A DNA stretch of 64,000 bases from UBA11524 sp964542315 (GTDB lineage Bacteria; Bacillota; Clostridia; Christensenellales; Aristaeellaceae), in NCBI GenBank assembly GCA_964542315.1, contig CAZIUA010000004.1:1-64000 (forward strand). Direction: 5' to 3'. The notes under the pieces are model-generated. The model was not told the DNA's origin, made no database searches, and saw only the letters and a program-made list of their open reading frames with translations. Position numbers and translations under genes: made by a program. Each line of letters begins with the position of its first letter. Positions within the stretch are counted from its first letter, which is position 1. This document shows, piece after piece, positions 17,532 to 24,569 of this stretch.

Positions 17532-18566
17532 GTGAAGAAAAATGTGTTGATCCTCCTTGTGCTGCTGCTGTGCATGCTGCAGGTCTCCGCGCTGGCGTGG
17601 GAAAAGCCGGTTTATATTGAGGAAGATATTCCTTCCGAGCCGCAGTGGACGGCTGAGAACCGCGTCCTGACCCGCATCCGCAAAGAGAAGGACATGAACA
17701 GCAAGGACTGGCTCGCGCGCGTGAAGGTGACCGAGCGCGTGAACGTCTATTATTGGACGGAAGAGTGGTGCGTCTGTGAATTTGACGGCGATATCGGCTA
17801 TATGCCCACGGAACGCCTGTGGAATTTCGTCCAGCTGACGGACACGCTGCTGCCGGCCTCAACGCCGGTGGAAGGCGTCGCAACCATGACGCAGGAGGCC
17901 TTCCTGTCGGTGGAAAAGTACTCCGGCAATGCCCTCAAGCCCGGACAGGTGCTCTGCACGCAGGAAAACGGCCTTGTCCCCATGATGCGCCTGACTACCA
18001 CCCTGCCGGAAGGCAGCTTCACCTTCGAGCCCTTCGTTTCCGCGCAGGAGGCGCAGCCGGGCGACGCGATCTACGGCTTTACGACCTTCTATAATGCGGA
18101 TCTGGGCGGAAAGTATCCCGAAAACCGCGACCACAATCTTGAATTGGCCGTTGAGCGCCTGCAGGGCATCACCATCCAGCCGGGGGAGAAGTTCTCCTTC
18201 AATGAGCATTGCGGTCCGTACAAGAAGTCAAACGGCTACCTCAAGGCGAAGAATGTTTCCAAGGACGGTTATGGCTACGGCGGCGGTGTGTGCCAGGTGA
18301 GCACCACCATCTTCTGTGCCATCGGCGGCATCGATTATACCCTGGGCGACTGGCAGCTGCATTCCTATTCCGGTGTGAAGTACGTTCCGCGCAACCTTGA
18401 TGCAGCGGTCTCGACCTACCGCGATTTTTCCTTCTATAATGATGAAGCCTTTCCACTGGACATGCAGGTCCTTGCGGGCGATGGCGTGCTGACGGTCATC
18501 TTCCGCCATGGCGGCGAAAAGACTGAAGACGCCGCAGATCCCGTGATCACTGCGCGATCGATGTGA
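17532..18566 (+). CDS. Secreted VanW family protein (copy 2)
   Basis: 344 residues, GTG start with GGGGAG six bases upstream. It has the same architecture as its neighbour: signal peptide (VLILLVLLLCMLQVSALA), SH3-like module (DMNSKDWLARVKVTERVNVYYWTE, shortened here), and VanW domain with QPGEKFSFNEHCGPY and GYGYGGGVCQVSTTIFCAI. The two copies are tandem, 43 bp apart and probably co-transcribed; divergence in the N-terminal module and the extra C-terminal 20 residues suggest separate partners. The function of VanW domains is not established. Confidence 0.88.
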   Translation: MKKNVLILLVLLLCMLQVSALAWEKPVYIEEDIPSEPQWTAENRVLTRIRKEKDMNSKDWLARVKVTERVNVYYWTEEWCVCEFDGDIGYMPTERLWNFVQLTDTLLPASTPVEGVATMTQEAFLSVEKYSGNALKPGQVLCTQENGLVPMMRLTTTLPEGSFTFEPFVSAQEAQPGDAIYGFTTFYNADLGGKYPENRDHNLELAVERLQGITIQPGEKFSFNEHCGPYKKSNGYLKAKNVSKDGYGYGGGVCQVSTTIFCAIGGIDYTLGDWQLHSYSGVKYVPRNLDAAVSTYRDFSFYNDEAFPLDMQVLAGDGVLTVIFRHGGEKTEDAADPVITARSM

Positions 18567-18590
18567 TCGAGTGTGAATGACCCAAAACGC

Positions 18591-18629
18591 AAAAAGCCGT
18601 GCCTCCGCATTGGGAAGCACGGCTTTTTT
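18591..18629. terminator. Bidirectional terminator between vanW copy 2 and small kinase
   Basis: An 8-bp stem AGCCGTGC/GCACGGCT is flanked by AAAAA on the left and TTTTTT on the right, so it works for both convergent transcripts. Confidence 0.9.
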
Positions 18630-18633
18630 GCTG

Positions 18634-19159
18634 TCAGATGATCGAATGGGCCTGCAGGAAGAATGTGATGCGCAGAATATTCTCCGGGACGGGGCGAGTG
18701 CCGTCCACATGCAACACGGGGAGTTCGAGCGGTACCAGCCAGCGGGCGGCATAGTCCTCCGGGCGGCGGCTGATGAGGTCGAAAAATGCCGTTTCGCTTG
18801 CGTACAGGTCGCCGCCTGGGAGGGCGCGTTCGCCGAAACGATCCACGGAGCGCTGCCGGACGGACTTTCCGCGGGACGTCCAGCAGCACGGCTGCCTGAT
18901 AATGCGGCAACACCGCTGTGGCGTAGTTCCCACGCACCGCAGCGAACACAAAATGCTCGTCCTTCGTGATTTCGGCCAGCAGCAGGCGCCCGACCTCCTC
19001 CTGACTGCGCTGCGCCACATAGGGCTGGTCAGGGTCAGTCTTGGCAAAGTAGAGATCCTCGTTGTCGATGAAGCACCAGCCCAGCGCATCCGCCAGCGCG
19101 TGCCCCAGCGTGCTTTTGCCGCAGCCGTTCAGGTCGCACAGAATGATGCCCATATTCAC
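18634..19159 (-). pseudogene. Shikimate-kinase-like small P-loop kinase, interrupted by a frameshift
   Basis: A small nucleotide kinase of the shikimate kinase/AAA_33 fold. The N-terminal half in one frame shows the P-loop LNGCGKSTLGHALADAL and FIDNEDLYF, up to AVLLDVPRKVR. The expected continuation (RQRSVDRFGERALPGGDLYASE, shown in part) is in the adjacent frame and ends at 18634, directly before the terminator, which supports that frame as the real C-terminus. One extra base near 18853-18866 (a G/C run, CCGGACGG on the plus strand) explains the shift. Unshifted, the frame runs into arginine-rich nonsense ending at 18434 inside vanW. The start is GTG 19159 (overlapping the murI stop as GTGA) or ATG 19153. 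Sequencing error, recent mutation or recoding cannot be told apart here. Confidence 0.75.
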
Positions 19160-19911
19160 GCCCTCTCCAACAGCCGCCGCATGATGGGCAGCACGGTCGC
19201 CGGATCGCCGCTGGTCTCCAGTGTGACGCTGCCCTCGCTGTCCGAAAGCAAGTCGTTTGCCGTCAGCACCCGGCGAAGTTGCCGCGCCGTGCCCTCGTTG
19301 CCATCCAGGATGGACACGCTGGACGGCACAAGCTCCTTCAGTAGCGGGCGCAGGAACACATAATGCGTGCAGCCCAGCACAATGGCATCCACCTTCGTCA
19401 GGTCATAGGGGGAGAGCAGCTCCAGCAGGTAGAGCCGTGCCTCCTCGTTCGCCTCGCGCTCGACAAGCTCCATCAGCCCCGGACAGGGCAGCGGGATCGC
19501 GCCCTCGCCATAGCGCTCATACAGCGCGCGGAATTTCTCCAGCCGCAGCGTCATCGGCGTGGCCATGACCAGGATGCTGCCGTCTTTGCGCAATTCGTGC
19601 GCCGGCTTGAGCGCCGGCTCGATGCCGATGATGGGCAGATCGTACTGGGCGCGTAGTTCGGCAGCCGCGACGGCGGTGGCGGTGTTGCAGGCGATGACCA
19701 CGGCCTTGACGTCCTGGGCGAGCAGATGCGTCATGATGCGCCGGACGCAGCCCATCACCTCATCGCGGGATTTTGTGCCGTAGGGGGCATTCGCCGTGTC
19801 GCCGTAAAAGAGGAAGCGTTCCTGCGGAAGCTCCCTGCGCAGGACGGCCAGTGTGCCGATGCCTCCCACGCCGGAATCGAAAACCCCAATGGGGCTGCTG
19901 CGGTCTGCCAT
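19156..19911 (-). CDS. murI: Glutamate racemase MurI
   Basis: 251 residues from ATG 19911. Interconverts L- and D-glutamate for peptidoglycan using two cysteines as acid/base. Motifs: GVFDSGVGGIGTLAVL at the N-terminus, YGDTANAPYGTKS, the first cysteine in VIACNTATA, and the second in VLGCTHYVFLRP. The longer frame (to 20037) would include the promoter, so the short start is preferred. The stop codon overlaps the start of the small kinase gene (GTGA). A clear promoter lies 37 bp upstream. Confidence 0.95.
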   Translation of the reverse strand: MADRSSPIGVFDSGVGGIGTLAVLRRELPQERFLFYGDTANAPYGTKSRDEVMGCVRRIMTHLLAQDVKAVVIACNTATAVAAAELRAQYDLPIIGIEPALKPAHELRKDGSILVMATPMTLRLEKFRALYERYGEGAIPLPCPGLMELVEREANEEARLYLLELLSPYDLTKVDAIVLGCTHYVFLRPLLKELVPSSVSILDGNEGTARQLRRVLTANDLLSDSEGSVTLETSGDPATVLPIMRRLLERA

Positions 19912-19947
19912 GAAATACGCCTTCCCTTCAACCATACAGATGGGAAT

Positions 19948-19976
19948 ATTATACCGCCGAACGGGTTGGAATGCAA
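19948..19976 (-). promoter_or_regulatory. murI promoter
   Basis: TTGCAT, 17 bp, TATAAT on the minus strand, about 37 bp ahead of ATG 19911. Confidence 0.8.
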
Positions 19977-20020
19977 TGCCTGTTTTACGGGGGACGATGT
20001 AAGTGGTCTGACATTTGCTA

Positions 20021-20051
20021 TTGACGAACGGCTGCACATGTGAAATAATAT
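20021..20051 (+). promoter_or_regulatory. Candidate promoter for the small-ORF cluster
   Basis: TTGACG at 20021-20026 with AATAAT 17 bp (or TAATAT 19 bp) downstream. A start near 20058 would place ATG 20071 just inside the transcript. Confidence 0.5.
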
Positions 20052-20070
20052 ACGATGTGAAGAGAAACTG

Positions 20071-20347
20071 ATGGGAATAAAAAAAGCGCCAGAGTCAAAC
20101 GGCTCAAAACGCTTACGAAACGCTTGAACGGCCGGGTACTTTTGCCTGCGAGCATTGCGGCACTGATCGAAGCCGTCCGGTGATTCGCTGTATATGGGGC
20201 GAAAATCCTTCTTTATGTCCTGAGCAAACCATAACCAGGGGGAAAAGTAATGGGTACTGTAACAAAAATCCTGCCCATTGCAGCAGCGGTGTTGGCTCTT
20301 GCTTCACTTTTTGTTTCTTGTCTTGCCAGAAAGGAGCGAAAAAGCAA
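20071..20347 (+). pseudogene. Possible frameshifted zinc-ribbon-like small ORF
   Basis: ATG 20071 opens a frame that stops after 18 codons. If one A is removed from the A7 run at about 20079-20085, the frame continues as …YETLERPGTFACEHCG…RCIW…LCPEQ, with a CxxC pair and further cysteines, and stays open into the 63-residue ORF at 20348. A promoter stands directly upstream. This stretch also contains the alternative micropeptide ORF at 20250-20351 in another frame, so only one reading may be real. Low confidence; it is recorded because otherwise 20,000-20,250 would appear empty. Confidence 0.3.
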
Positions 20348-20351
20348 ATGA
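20250..20351 (+). CDS. Possible 33-residue single-span membrane micropeptide
   Basis: ATG 20250, with GGGGGA about six bases upstream, encodes 33 residues: a short polar start, a hydrophobic stretch (ILPIAAAVLALASLFVSCLA) and a basic tail ending RKERKSK, the usual positive-inside pattern of a membrane micropeptide. Its stop overlaps the next ATG as ATGA (20348-20351), a coupling arrangement used repeatedly in this window. No family recognised. The competing reading is the frameshifted zinc-ribbon ORF over the same bases. Confidence 0.45.
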   Translation: MGTVTKILPIAAAVLALASLFVSCLARKERKSK

Positions 20352-20539
20352 AACTCAGACCGCAAAAGGGCAACGGTGGGCATATCACCAGCTACAATGT
20401 GATCATCGGCAGCAAAGAAGCCCGCGAAGCCGGATTGCTGATGGAGGACGGCGCGCCGAAGTCCGTCCGCAAGATCGTCTACCCGGCGGAGCGCCGGATC
20501 ATCATCGAATTGGACACATCAGTGACCGAGGGGGAGTAG
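20348..20539 (+). CDS. Small hypothetical protein (63 residues)
   Basis: 63 residues from ATG 20348; GGAG lies about 12 bases upstream and the start overlaps the micropeptide stop by 4 bp. The sequence is mixed alpha/beta and soluble (…ITSYNVIIGSKEAREAGLLME…, ending in acidic TSVTEGE), without signal peptide or cysteines. I do not recognise a family. The stop codon lies inside the 5' arm of a strong terminator (20531-20561), which supports this as the true end of the transcript. Confidence 0.6.
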   Translation: MKLRPQKGNGGHITSYNVIIGSKEAREAGLLMEDGAPKSVRKIVYPAERRIIIELDTSVTEGE

Positions 20540-20561
20540 CCGAAAGGCCGCTCCCTTTTTT
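20531..20561 (+). terminator. Terminator of the small-ORF cluster
   Basis: GGGAG..GCC and GGC..CTCCC arms around a GAAA loop, followed by TTTTTT. The TAG stop of the 63-residue ORF is inside the stem. Confidence 0.85.
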
Positions 20562-20597
20562 CGTCGCAGCGATGCGCATGCGCCATGCCTGTTTTGC

Positions 20598-20626
20598 TTG
20601 CGCTTTCCAGCGAATCGCGGTATAAT
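20598..20626 (+). promoter_or_regulatory. Promoter of the DUF951-lepB operon
   Basis: TTGCGC, 17 bp, TATAAT, 33 bp ahead of GTG 20659. Confidence 0.75.
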
Positions 20627-20658
20627 AGGACGAATGTGTGATAAGGAGGATGAAGCCT

Positions 20659-20871
20659 GTGGTAGATACCCGTCAGGAGATCCGCATCGGCGATGTGATC
20701 CAGACGCGCAAGCCCCATCCCTGCGGCTCCAGCGAATGGAACGTGACCCGTACCGGGGCGGACATCAAGATGAAATGCAGCGGCTGCGGACGCATCGTCA
20801 TGCTCGACCGCGAGACCTTCCTCAAGCGGCGGAAAAAGGTGCTCGTCCAGGGCCCGGCGGTGACGGAATGA
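20659..20871 (+). CDS. DUF951 family small zinc-finger-like protein
   Basis: 70 residues. The start is GTG 20659: AAGGAGG at 20643-20649 is nine bases away, whereas ATG 20650 directly abuts it. The DUF951 pattern is complete: IRIGDVIQTRKPHPCGSSEW, then IKMKCSGCGRIVMLDR with a CxxC pair, and a lysine/arginine-rich C-terminus. This family is widespread in Firmicutes, often near ychF or rpsF, and its function is unknown; the cysteines suggest one bound zinc. The stop overlaps the signal peptidase start by ATGA, so the two are translationally coupled. Confidence 0.88.
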   Translation: MVDTRQEIRIGDVIQTRKPHPCGSSEWNVTRTGADIKMKCSGCGRIVMLDRETFLKRRKKVLVQGPAVTE

Positions 20872-21392
20872 TGGCCTGGGTGGCCGAATTCCTCGTCAGC
20901 CTGTGTGCGGCGCTGTTACTGCGCTTCTGCGTGCTTAATTTCGCCCGTATCAAGGGGCACAGCATGATGCCCACCCTCCGCGATGGCGAAAGGGTGCTGG
21001 TGTGGCGGCTGAATTACCTCTTTCGTGCGCCGCGCAGGCAGGAGGTGGTCATCTGTCACTATCCCGGACGGCGGATGAAGCACTGCAAGTGGTGGCCGCA
21101 GGCCTTCGTCAAGCGGGTGATCGGCTTGCCGGGCGATACGATCGAATTTGCGGACGGTGTTGTGCACGTCAATGGCGAAGCGCTCGATGAGCGCTATCTG
21201 GATCCGGCGCGCTGCCGCTTCCTGCGGGATCGTGCGCCGCTGACCCTCGGCGCGGATGAGTATTTCGTCATGGGGGACAACCGCGACCGCTCCAACGACA
21301 GCCGAAGTGTCGGGCCGATCCGCCGCAGGGACATCCGCGGCAAGGTCGTCTGCACCCTCTGGCCGCTGAAAAACGTGCGGTTCGTCCGCTAA
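20868..21392 (+). CDS. lepB: Type I signal peptidase
   Basis: 174 residues, a typical Gram-positive SipS size. Single N-terminal membrane anchor (WVAEFLVSLCAALLLRFCVL), then the catalytic serine in KGHSMMPTL (S32) and lysine in FVKRVIGLPGD (K82), and box E GDNRDRSNDSRSVGPI. It cleaves signal peptides of exported proteins at the outer face of the membrane. ATG 20868 overlaps the DUF951 stop; ATG 20871 is an equivalent alternative. Many secreted products in this window are potential substrates. Confidence 0.93.
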   Translation: MMAWVAEFLVSLCAALLLRFCVLNFARIKGHSMMPTLRDGERVLVWRLNYLFRAPRRQEVVICHYPGRRMKHCKWWPQAFVKRVIGLPGDTIEFADGVVHVNGEALDERYLDPARCRFLRDRAPLTLGADEYFVMGDNRDRSNDSRSVGPIRRRDIRGKVVCTLWPLKNVRFVR

Positions 21393-21426
21393 CGGACAAC
21401 ATCCGCCAGATTGTTACAAAGGTTTC

Positions 21427-21455
21427 TTGCGTCCCATAGGGAAGTGTGCTATAAT
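21427..21455 (+). promoter_or_regulatory. Promoter of the secreted 512-residue protein
   Basis: TTGCGT, 17 bp, TATAAT with TGTGC just before the -10; same box pattern as the hprK operon promoter. Confidence 0.8.
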
Positions 21456-21503
21456 CAGAATGAATTCTTTTGTTCATATCAGTTTCGAAGGTTGGTGACC
21501 TGT

Positions 21504-23042
21504 ATGCGGAAGTTCATGTTTGCCCTGCTTTTTGTGCTTTGCCTGCTGCCTGCCGCTGCATTGGCGGATACGTTCACCTTTGCTGATCTCGGCGCATCCT
21601 GCGAGATTTCCGGGGAGAAGTATACCATCATCACGCCTGAGAATGTGGCCGCCAAGGAAGCCTGGCTGACCAACCAGAAGAAGACGGCCGAAGAGGTCCA
21701 GGCTGATTTTGCCGCGCGCGGTGTGCTGCTGCAGGCCTGGTCGGCGGAAGGCGATGTCTGCCTGGAGCTCACCGCTGTGCAGGATCAGTACGCGGCGCAG
21801 TATTATGATGTCAACAAGGTCTCCGAGGAGGAGCGCCGCACCTACCGTCTGGGGCATTCGTCCGACAAGACGGGTGAATGGCGCGCCCAGGGGTATGATT
21901 ATTCCTCCGCGAAGTGGCAGAATTACAAGAACGGCGGCCGCTTCCTCAAGCTGGAATATACCCGCACCAACAACGGGCAGTCCTATCGCGGCGTCGCGCG
22001 CAAGACCATCCGTAATGGCTGGCATATCCATCTGGATTATCAGGTGTATGGCCGCACGCTGAAGACCAGCGATGAATCCGCCCTTGAGACCGTGATGAAG
22101 ACCTGGAAGTTCTTCGAGGTCACCAGCCGCCCCACTACCGGCACGATGGCCGCCAAGGTGATCTTCACCTCCACGCCCCCGCAGGAGACCAATACCGGCA
22201 AGTTCACCCTGAGCGGCACCGGCTCCAGCGGCCTCAAGATCGTCACCGTGCTCATGCGCATGTCGGCCTCCGGCGCGGATCGCGTTGAGACCGAGATCGA
22301 CAGCAAGGGCAAATTCAGCATGGACGTCCAGCTCCCGCGCGAGGGGTATTGGCAGATGACCTACATGGTCATGAACGGCGAAGAAGTCATCGAGGAGGGG
22401 CATTTCGACCCCATCACCTATGACAAGGATCTTCTGACCGTCAGCCTCAATGCGGAACTGCCCAAGACGCTCGCACTCACCGGCGATAAGCTCGTCATTT
22501 CCGGCACCACCATGAAGCAGACCAAGGTGCAGTGCATCGTTGACGGTCGCAACTACAGCAAGGCGATCACCACCAACAATTCCGGCGGCTTCTCCTTCAC
22601 CATCGATACCAGCGCCGAGGGTCTCTACAACATCACTCTCGTCTTCCAGAAGAAGGGCTACTCAACGCGCCGCTTCACCTGCGAAGCCAAGCGAACCTTC
22701 ACCGAGGCGGATCAGCGCGATGCCGTGCGTTCTTCCGCCGTCAAGCCCAGCTACACCAACCTGAAGAACAAGATCAACACCTACATGGGCAAGTACATGG
22801 TCTACACGCTCAATATCCAGAGTATTTCGCAGACCACCACCGGTTATCTGACCTTCGCGGGCATGTCCAAGACCAAGGATGGCACCTATAAGGACATCGT
22901 TGTCATCCGTTCGTCCGATCTGCCGGATTTCACCGCGGATTCCTCTGCTCGCGTCTACCTCAAGTGTATCGGCACTTATGACGTGGTCGGCGATGACGGC
23001 ACCAATACCTATCCCTATTTCGACCTGCAGTGGGTCGAGTGA
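21504..23042 (+). CDS. Secreted multi-domain protein with Ig-like modules, unknown function
   Basis: 512 residues from ATG 21504. Signal peptide MRKFMFALLFVLCLLPAAALA. Residues about 22-205 form a domain rich in aromatics and charged residues that I do not recognise. Two beta-sandwich, Ig/Big-like segments follow (about 215-305 with TFTSTPPQETNTGKFTLSGTG-like start, and about 315-400 with LALTGDKLVISGTTMKQTKV). A C-terminal OB- or SH3-like region (residues about 410-512) ends DVVGDDGTNTYPYFDLQWVE. No cell-wall anchor, so it is either free or bound non-covalently. Own promoter and terminator: monocistronic. Confidence 0.8.
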   Translation: MRKFMFALLFVLCLLPAAALADTFTFADLGASCEISGEKYTIITPENVAAKEAWLTNQKKTAEEVQADFAARGVLLQAWSAEGDVCLELTAVQDQYAAQYYDVNKVSEEERRTYRLGHSSDKTGEWRAQGYDYSSAKWQNYKNGGRFLKLEYTRTNNGQSYRGVARKTIRNGWHIHLDYQVYGRTLKTSDESALETVMKTWKFFEVTSRPTTGTMAAKVIFTSTPPQETNTGKFTLSGTGSSGLKIVTVLMRMSASGADRVETEIDSKGKFSMDVQLPREGYWQMTYMVMNGEEVIEEGHFDPITYDKDLLTVSLNAELPKTLALTGDKLVISGTTMKQTKVQCIVDGRNYSKAITTNNSGGFSFTIDTSAEGLYNITLVFQKKGYSTRRFTCEAKRTFTEADQRDAVRSSAVKPSYTNLKNKINTYMGKYMVYTLNIQSISQTTTGYLTFAGMSKTKDGTYKDIVVIRSSDLPDFTADSSARVYLKCIGTYDVVGDDGTNTYPYFDLQWVE

Positions 23043-23056
23043 TCCGAAACATGCAT

Positions 23057-23090
23057 GCGGCGTTCTCTGTGACGGGGACGCCGCTTTTTT
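23057..23090 (+). terminator. Terminator of the 512-residue secreted protein gene
   Basis: GCGGCGT/ACGCCGC stem followed by TTTTTT. Confidence 0.85.
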
Positions 23091-23121
23091 GATTCGCCGC
23101 TGTATTTCCGCCGTATAGGGC

Positions 23122-23150
23122 TTGCATTTTGGCGCAAAAGCGAATACAAT
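23122..23150 (+). promoter_or_regulatory. folT promoter
   Basis: TTGCAT, 17 bp, TACAAT; the predicted start (about 23157) is just before the first riboswitch helix. Confidence 0.75.
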
Positions 23151-23166
23151 GTGGGTGATTCGTATC

Positions 23167-23327
23167 AGGCAGAGTAGCTTCTGGCGCGTCAAGTGCTTGT
23201 GAACGGGGAGTTGTCACAAGACGAAGGGGGCTTCGTTCCATTTCTTTTCGAGCTGAACGAGAAAAGATGGGACGACCAAGACCCGCGGTGCCAGCGGCGC
23301 ATCCCGCTGCTTCGGTGCAAGCTGCCT
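23167..23327 (+). promoter_or_regulatory. Tetrahydrofolate (THF) riboswitch upstream of folT
   Basis: Matches the folate riboswitch class by its conserved blocks in order: GAGTAG (23172), GCGTCAAGTG (23186), GGGGAGTTGTC (23205), ACGAA (23221), then GGTGCCAGCGGCGCATCC (from 23288) and the closing strand CTGCCT (23322), which pairs with AGGCAG (23167) to form P1. Between ACGAA and the GGTGC block is an extended hairpin (about 23233-23275, arms around CATTTCTTTTC and GAAAAGATG). The 3' strand includes GCCTCC, which could mask a ribosome site, but the actual folT Shine-Dalgarno (GGGGG, 23359) is about 30 bases on; control of translation seems more likely than termination because no T-run follows. 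Confidence 0.82.
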
Positions 23328-23371
23328 CCTGCGAGTCGTTCATTTTCGACCCGAAAAAGGGGGCTTTTCTC

Positions 23372-23911
23372 ATGCAGAAAAAAAGCGGATTGCCGGTCGA
23401 AACGATCACCGTGACGGCAATGCTCGTGGCGCTGCAGATCGTCCTGGGGAATCTCCTTCAGGTGCCGTTGCTGGGTAAACAGTACAATTTCGGCTTTTTG
23501 CCCATTGCCCTGGCCGGTGCGCTGATGGGCCCCGTCCCTGCGATGATCGTCGGCGGCCTGGGGGATCTCCTTGGTGCGCATCTCTTTCCAGCAGGGGCGT
23601 ATTTCCCTGGCTTCACGCTGACGAACATCCTGGTCGGCCTGATCTGCGGCCTGATCCTCAAGGGCCGGAAGCCTTCCTGGCTGCGCTGTATCGCCGCCGT
23701 GACGCTTTCGCTTGCCGGGTGCAATCTGCCGCTGAATTCGCTCTGGCTGAATCTCCTGGCGTATGTGCCGGGGCGCGGCTATTGGACATGGCTCACCGTG
23801 CGTGCGCCGAATTACCTGGTGGAAGTTCCTATCAACGTCATGCTGTGCTACCTGATGCTCCATGCGATGAAGCGCGTGAAGCTGCCTGCATCCATGCATT
23901 TGAAGAAGTGA
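23372..23911 (+). CDS. folT: ECF transporter S component for folate (FolT)
   Basis: 179 residues from ATG 23372 (GGGGG upstream; the frame extends into the riboswitch but that part is not translated). Six predicted membrane spans; starts PVETITVTAMLVALQIVLGNLLQV and contains FGFLPIALAGALMGP, GLGDLLGAHLFPAGAYFPGFTL and a C-terminal YLMLHAMKRVK. The S component binds folate and associates with a shared EcfA-EcfA'-EcfT energising module, which must be encoded elsewhere. Assignment to folate rests on the upstream THF riboswitch and on family resemblance. Confidence 0.9.
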   Translation: MQKKSGLPVETITVTAMLVALQIVLGNLLQVPLLGKQYNFGFLPIALAGALMGPVPAMIVGGLGDLLGAHLFPAGAYFPGFTLTNILVGLICGLILKGRKPSWLRCIAAVTLSLAGCNLPLNSLWLNLLAYVPGRGYWTWLTVRAPNYLVEVPINVMLCYLMLHAMKRVKLPASMHLKK

Positions 23912-23924
23912 AGGAGGATGAATC

Positions 23925-24569
23925 ATGCCGCGCTTTTCCAAGAAGGCGATCCTGGAGGAGCTGACCCACCTTTATCCTGACGCAGGCCCGGAGCTGAATT
24001 TCTCCAACCCCTATGAAACACTGGTGGCTGTCATGCTGTCCGCCCAGTGTACGGACAAGATGGTCAATCGCGTGACGCCTGCGGTCTTTGCGCGGTATCC
24101 CGATGCGGCGAGCATGGCGGCAGCCACGGTGGAGGAGCTCTATCCGATGGTAAAGCCCTGCGGCTTCAAGTCCAAGGCAACAAACATCATCGAGACCTGC
24201 AAGCTGCTCATGCTGCGTCACGGCGGCGAAGTCCCCCGCACCATGGAGGAGCTGACGGCCCTGCCCGGCGTCGGCCGCAAGACTGCCAATGTGGTCATGT
24301 CCAACGCATTCGGCGTGCCGGCCATCGCGGTGGACACCCATGTGTTCCGCGTGAGCAACCGTCTTGGGCTGGCCGAGGCGGATGACGTCCTCAAAACGGA
24401 GCTTCAGCTGCAAAAGGCCATTCTGAAAAAGGATTGGCTGGATATGCACCATCGCATCATCTTCCATGGGCGGCGTGTCTGCAAGGCGCAGCGCCCGTTG
24501 TGCAGTGAATGCACCCTGCGCGACCTGTGCAAGGCAGAGCGCGAACGGCAGAAGGTGGCGAAACAATGA
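23925..24569 (+). CDS. nth: Endonuclease III
   Basis: 214 residues. Base-excision repair DNA glycosylase/AP lyase removing oxidised pyrimidines. The helix-hairpin-helix is LPGVGRKTANVV with catalytic lysine K119; the catalytic aspartate is D137 in AVDTHVFRVSNR. The 4Fe-4S loop at the C-terminus is complete (C-x6-C-x2-C-x5-C, CKAQRPLCSECTLRDLC). AAGGAGG stands ahead of the ATG. Its stop overlaps the next gene start (ATGA). Confidence 0.96.
   Translation: MPRFSKKAILEELTHLYPDAGPELNFSNPYETLVAVMLSAQCTDKMVNRVTPAVFARYPDAASMAAATVEELYPMVKPCGFKSKATNIIETCKLLMLRHGGEVPRTMEELTALPGVGRKTANVVMSNAFGVPAIAVDTHVFRVSNRLGLAEADDVLKTELQLQKAILKKDWLDMHHRIIFHGRRVCKAQRPLCSECTLRDLCKAERERQKVAKQ

Noticed and set aside
20650..20661. 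ATG 20650 as start of the DUF951 protein
   Set aside because: It directly abuts the AAGGAGG; GTG 20659 has the correct spacing.
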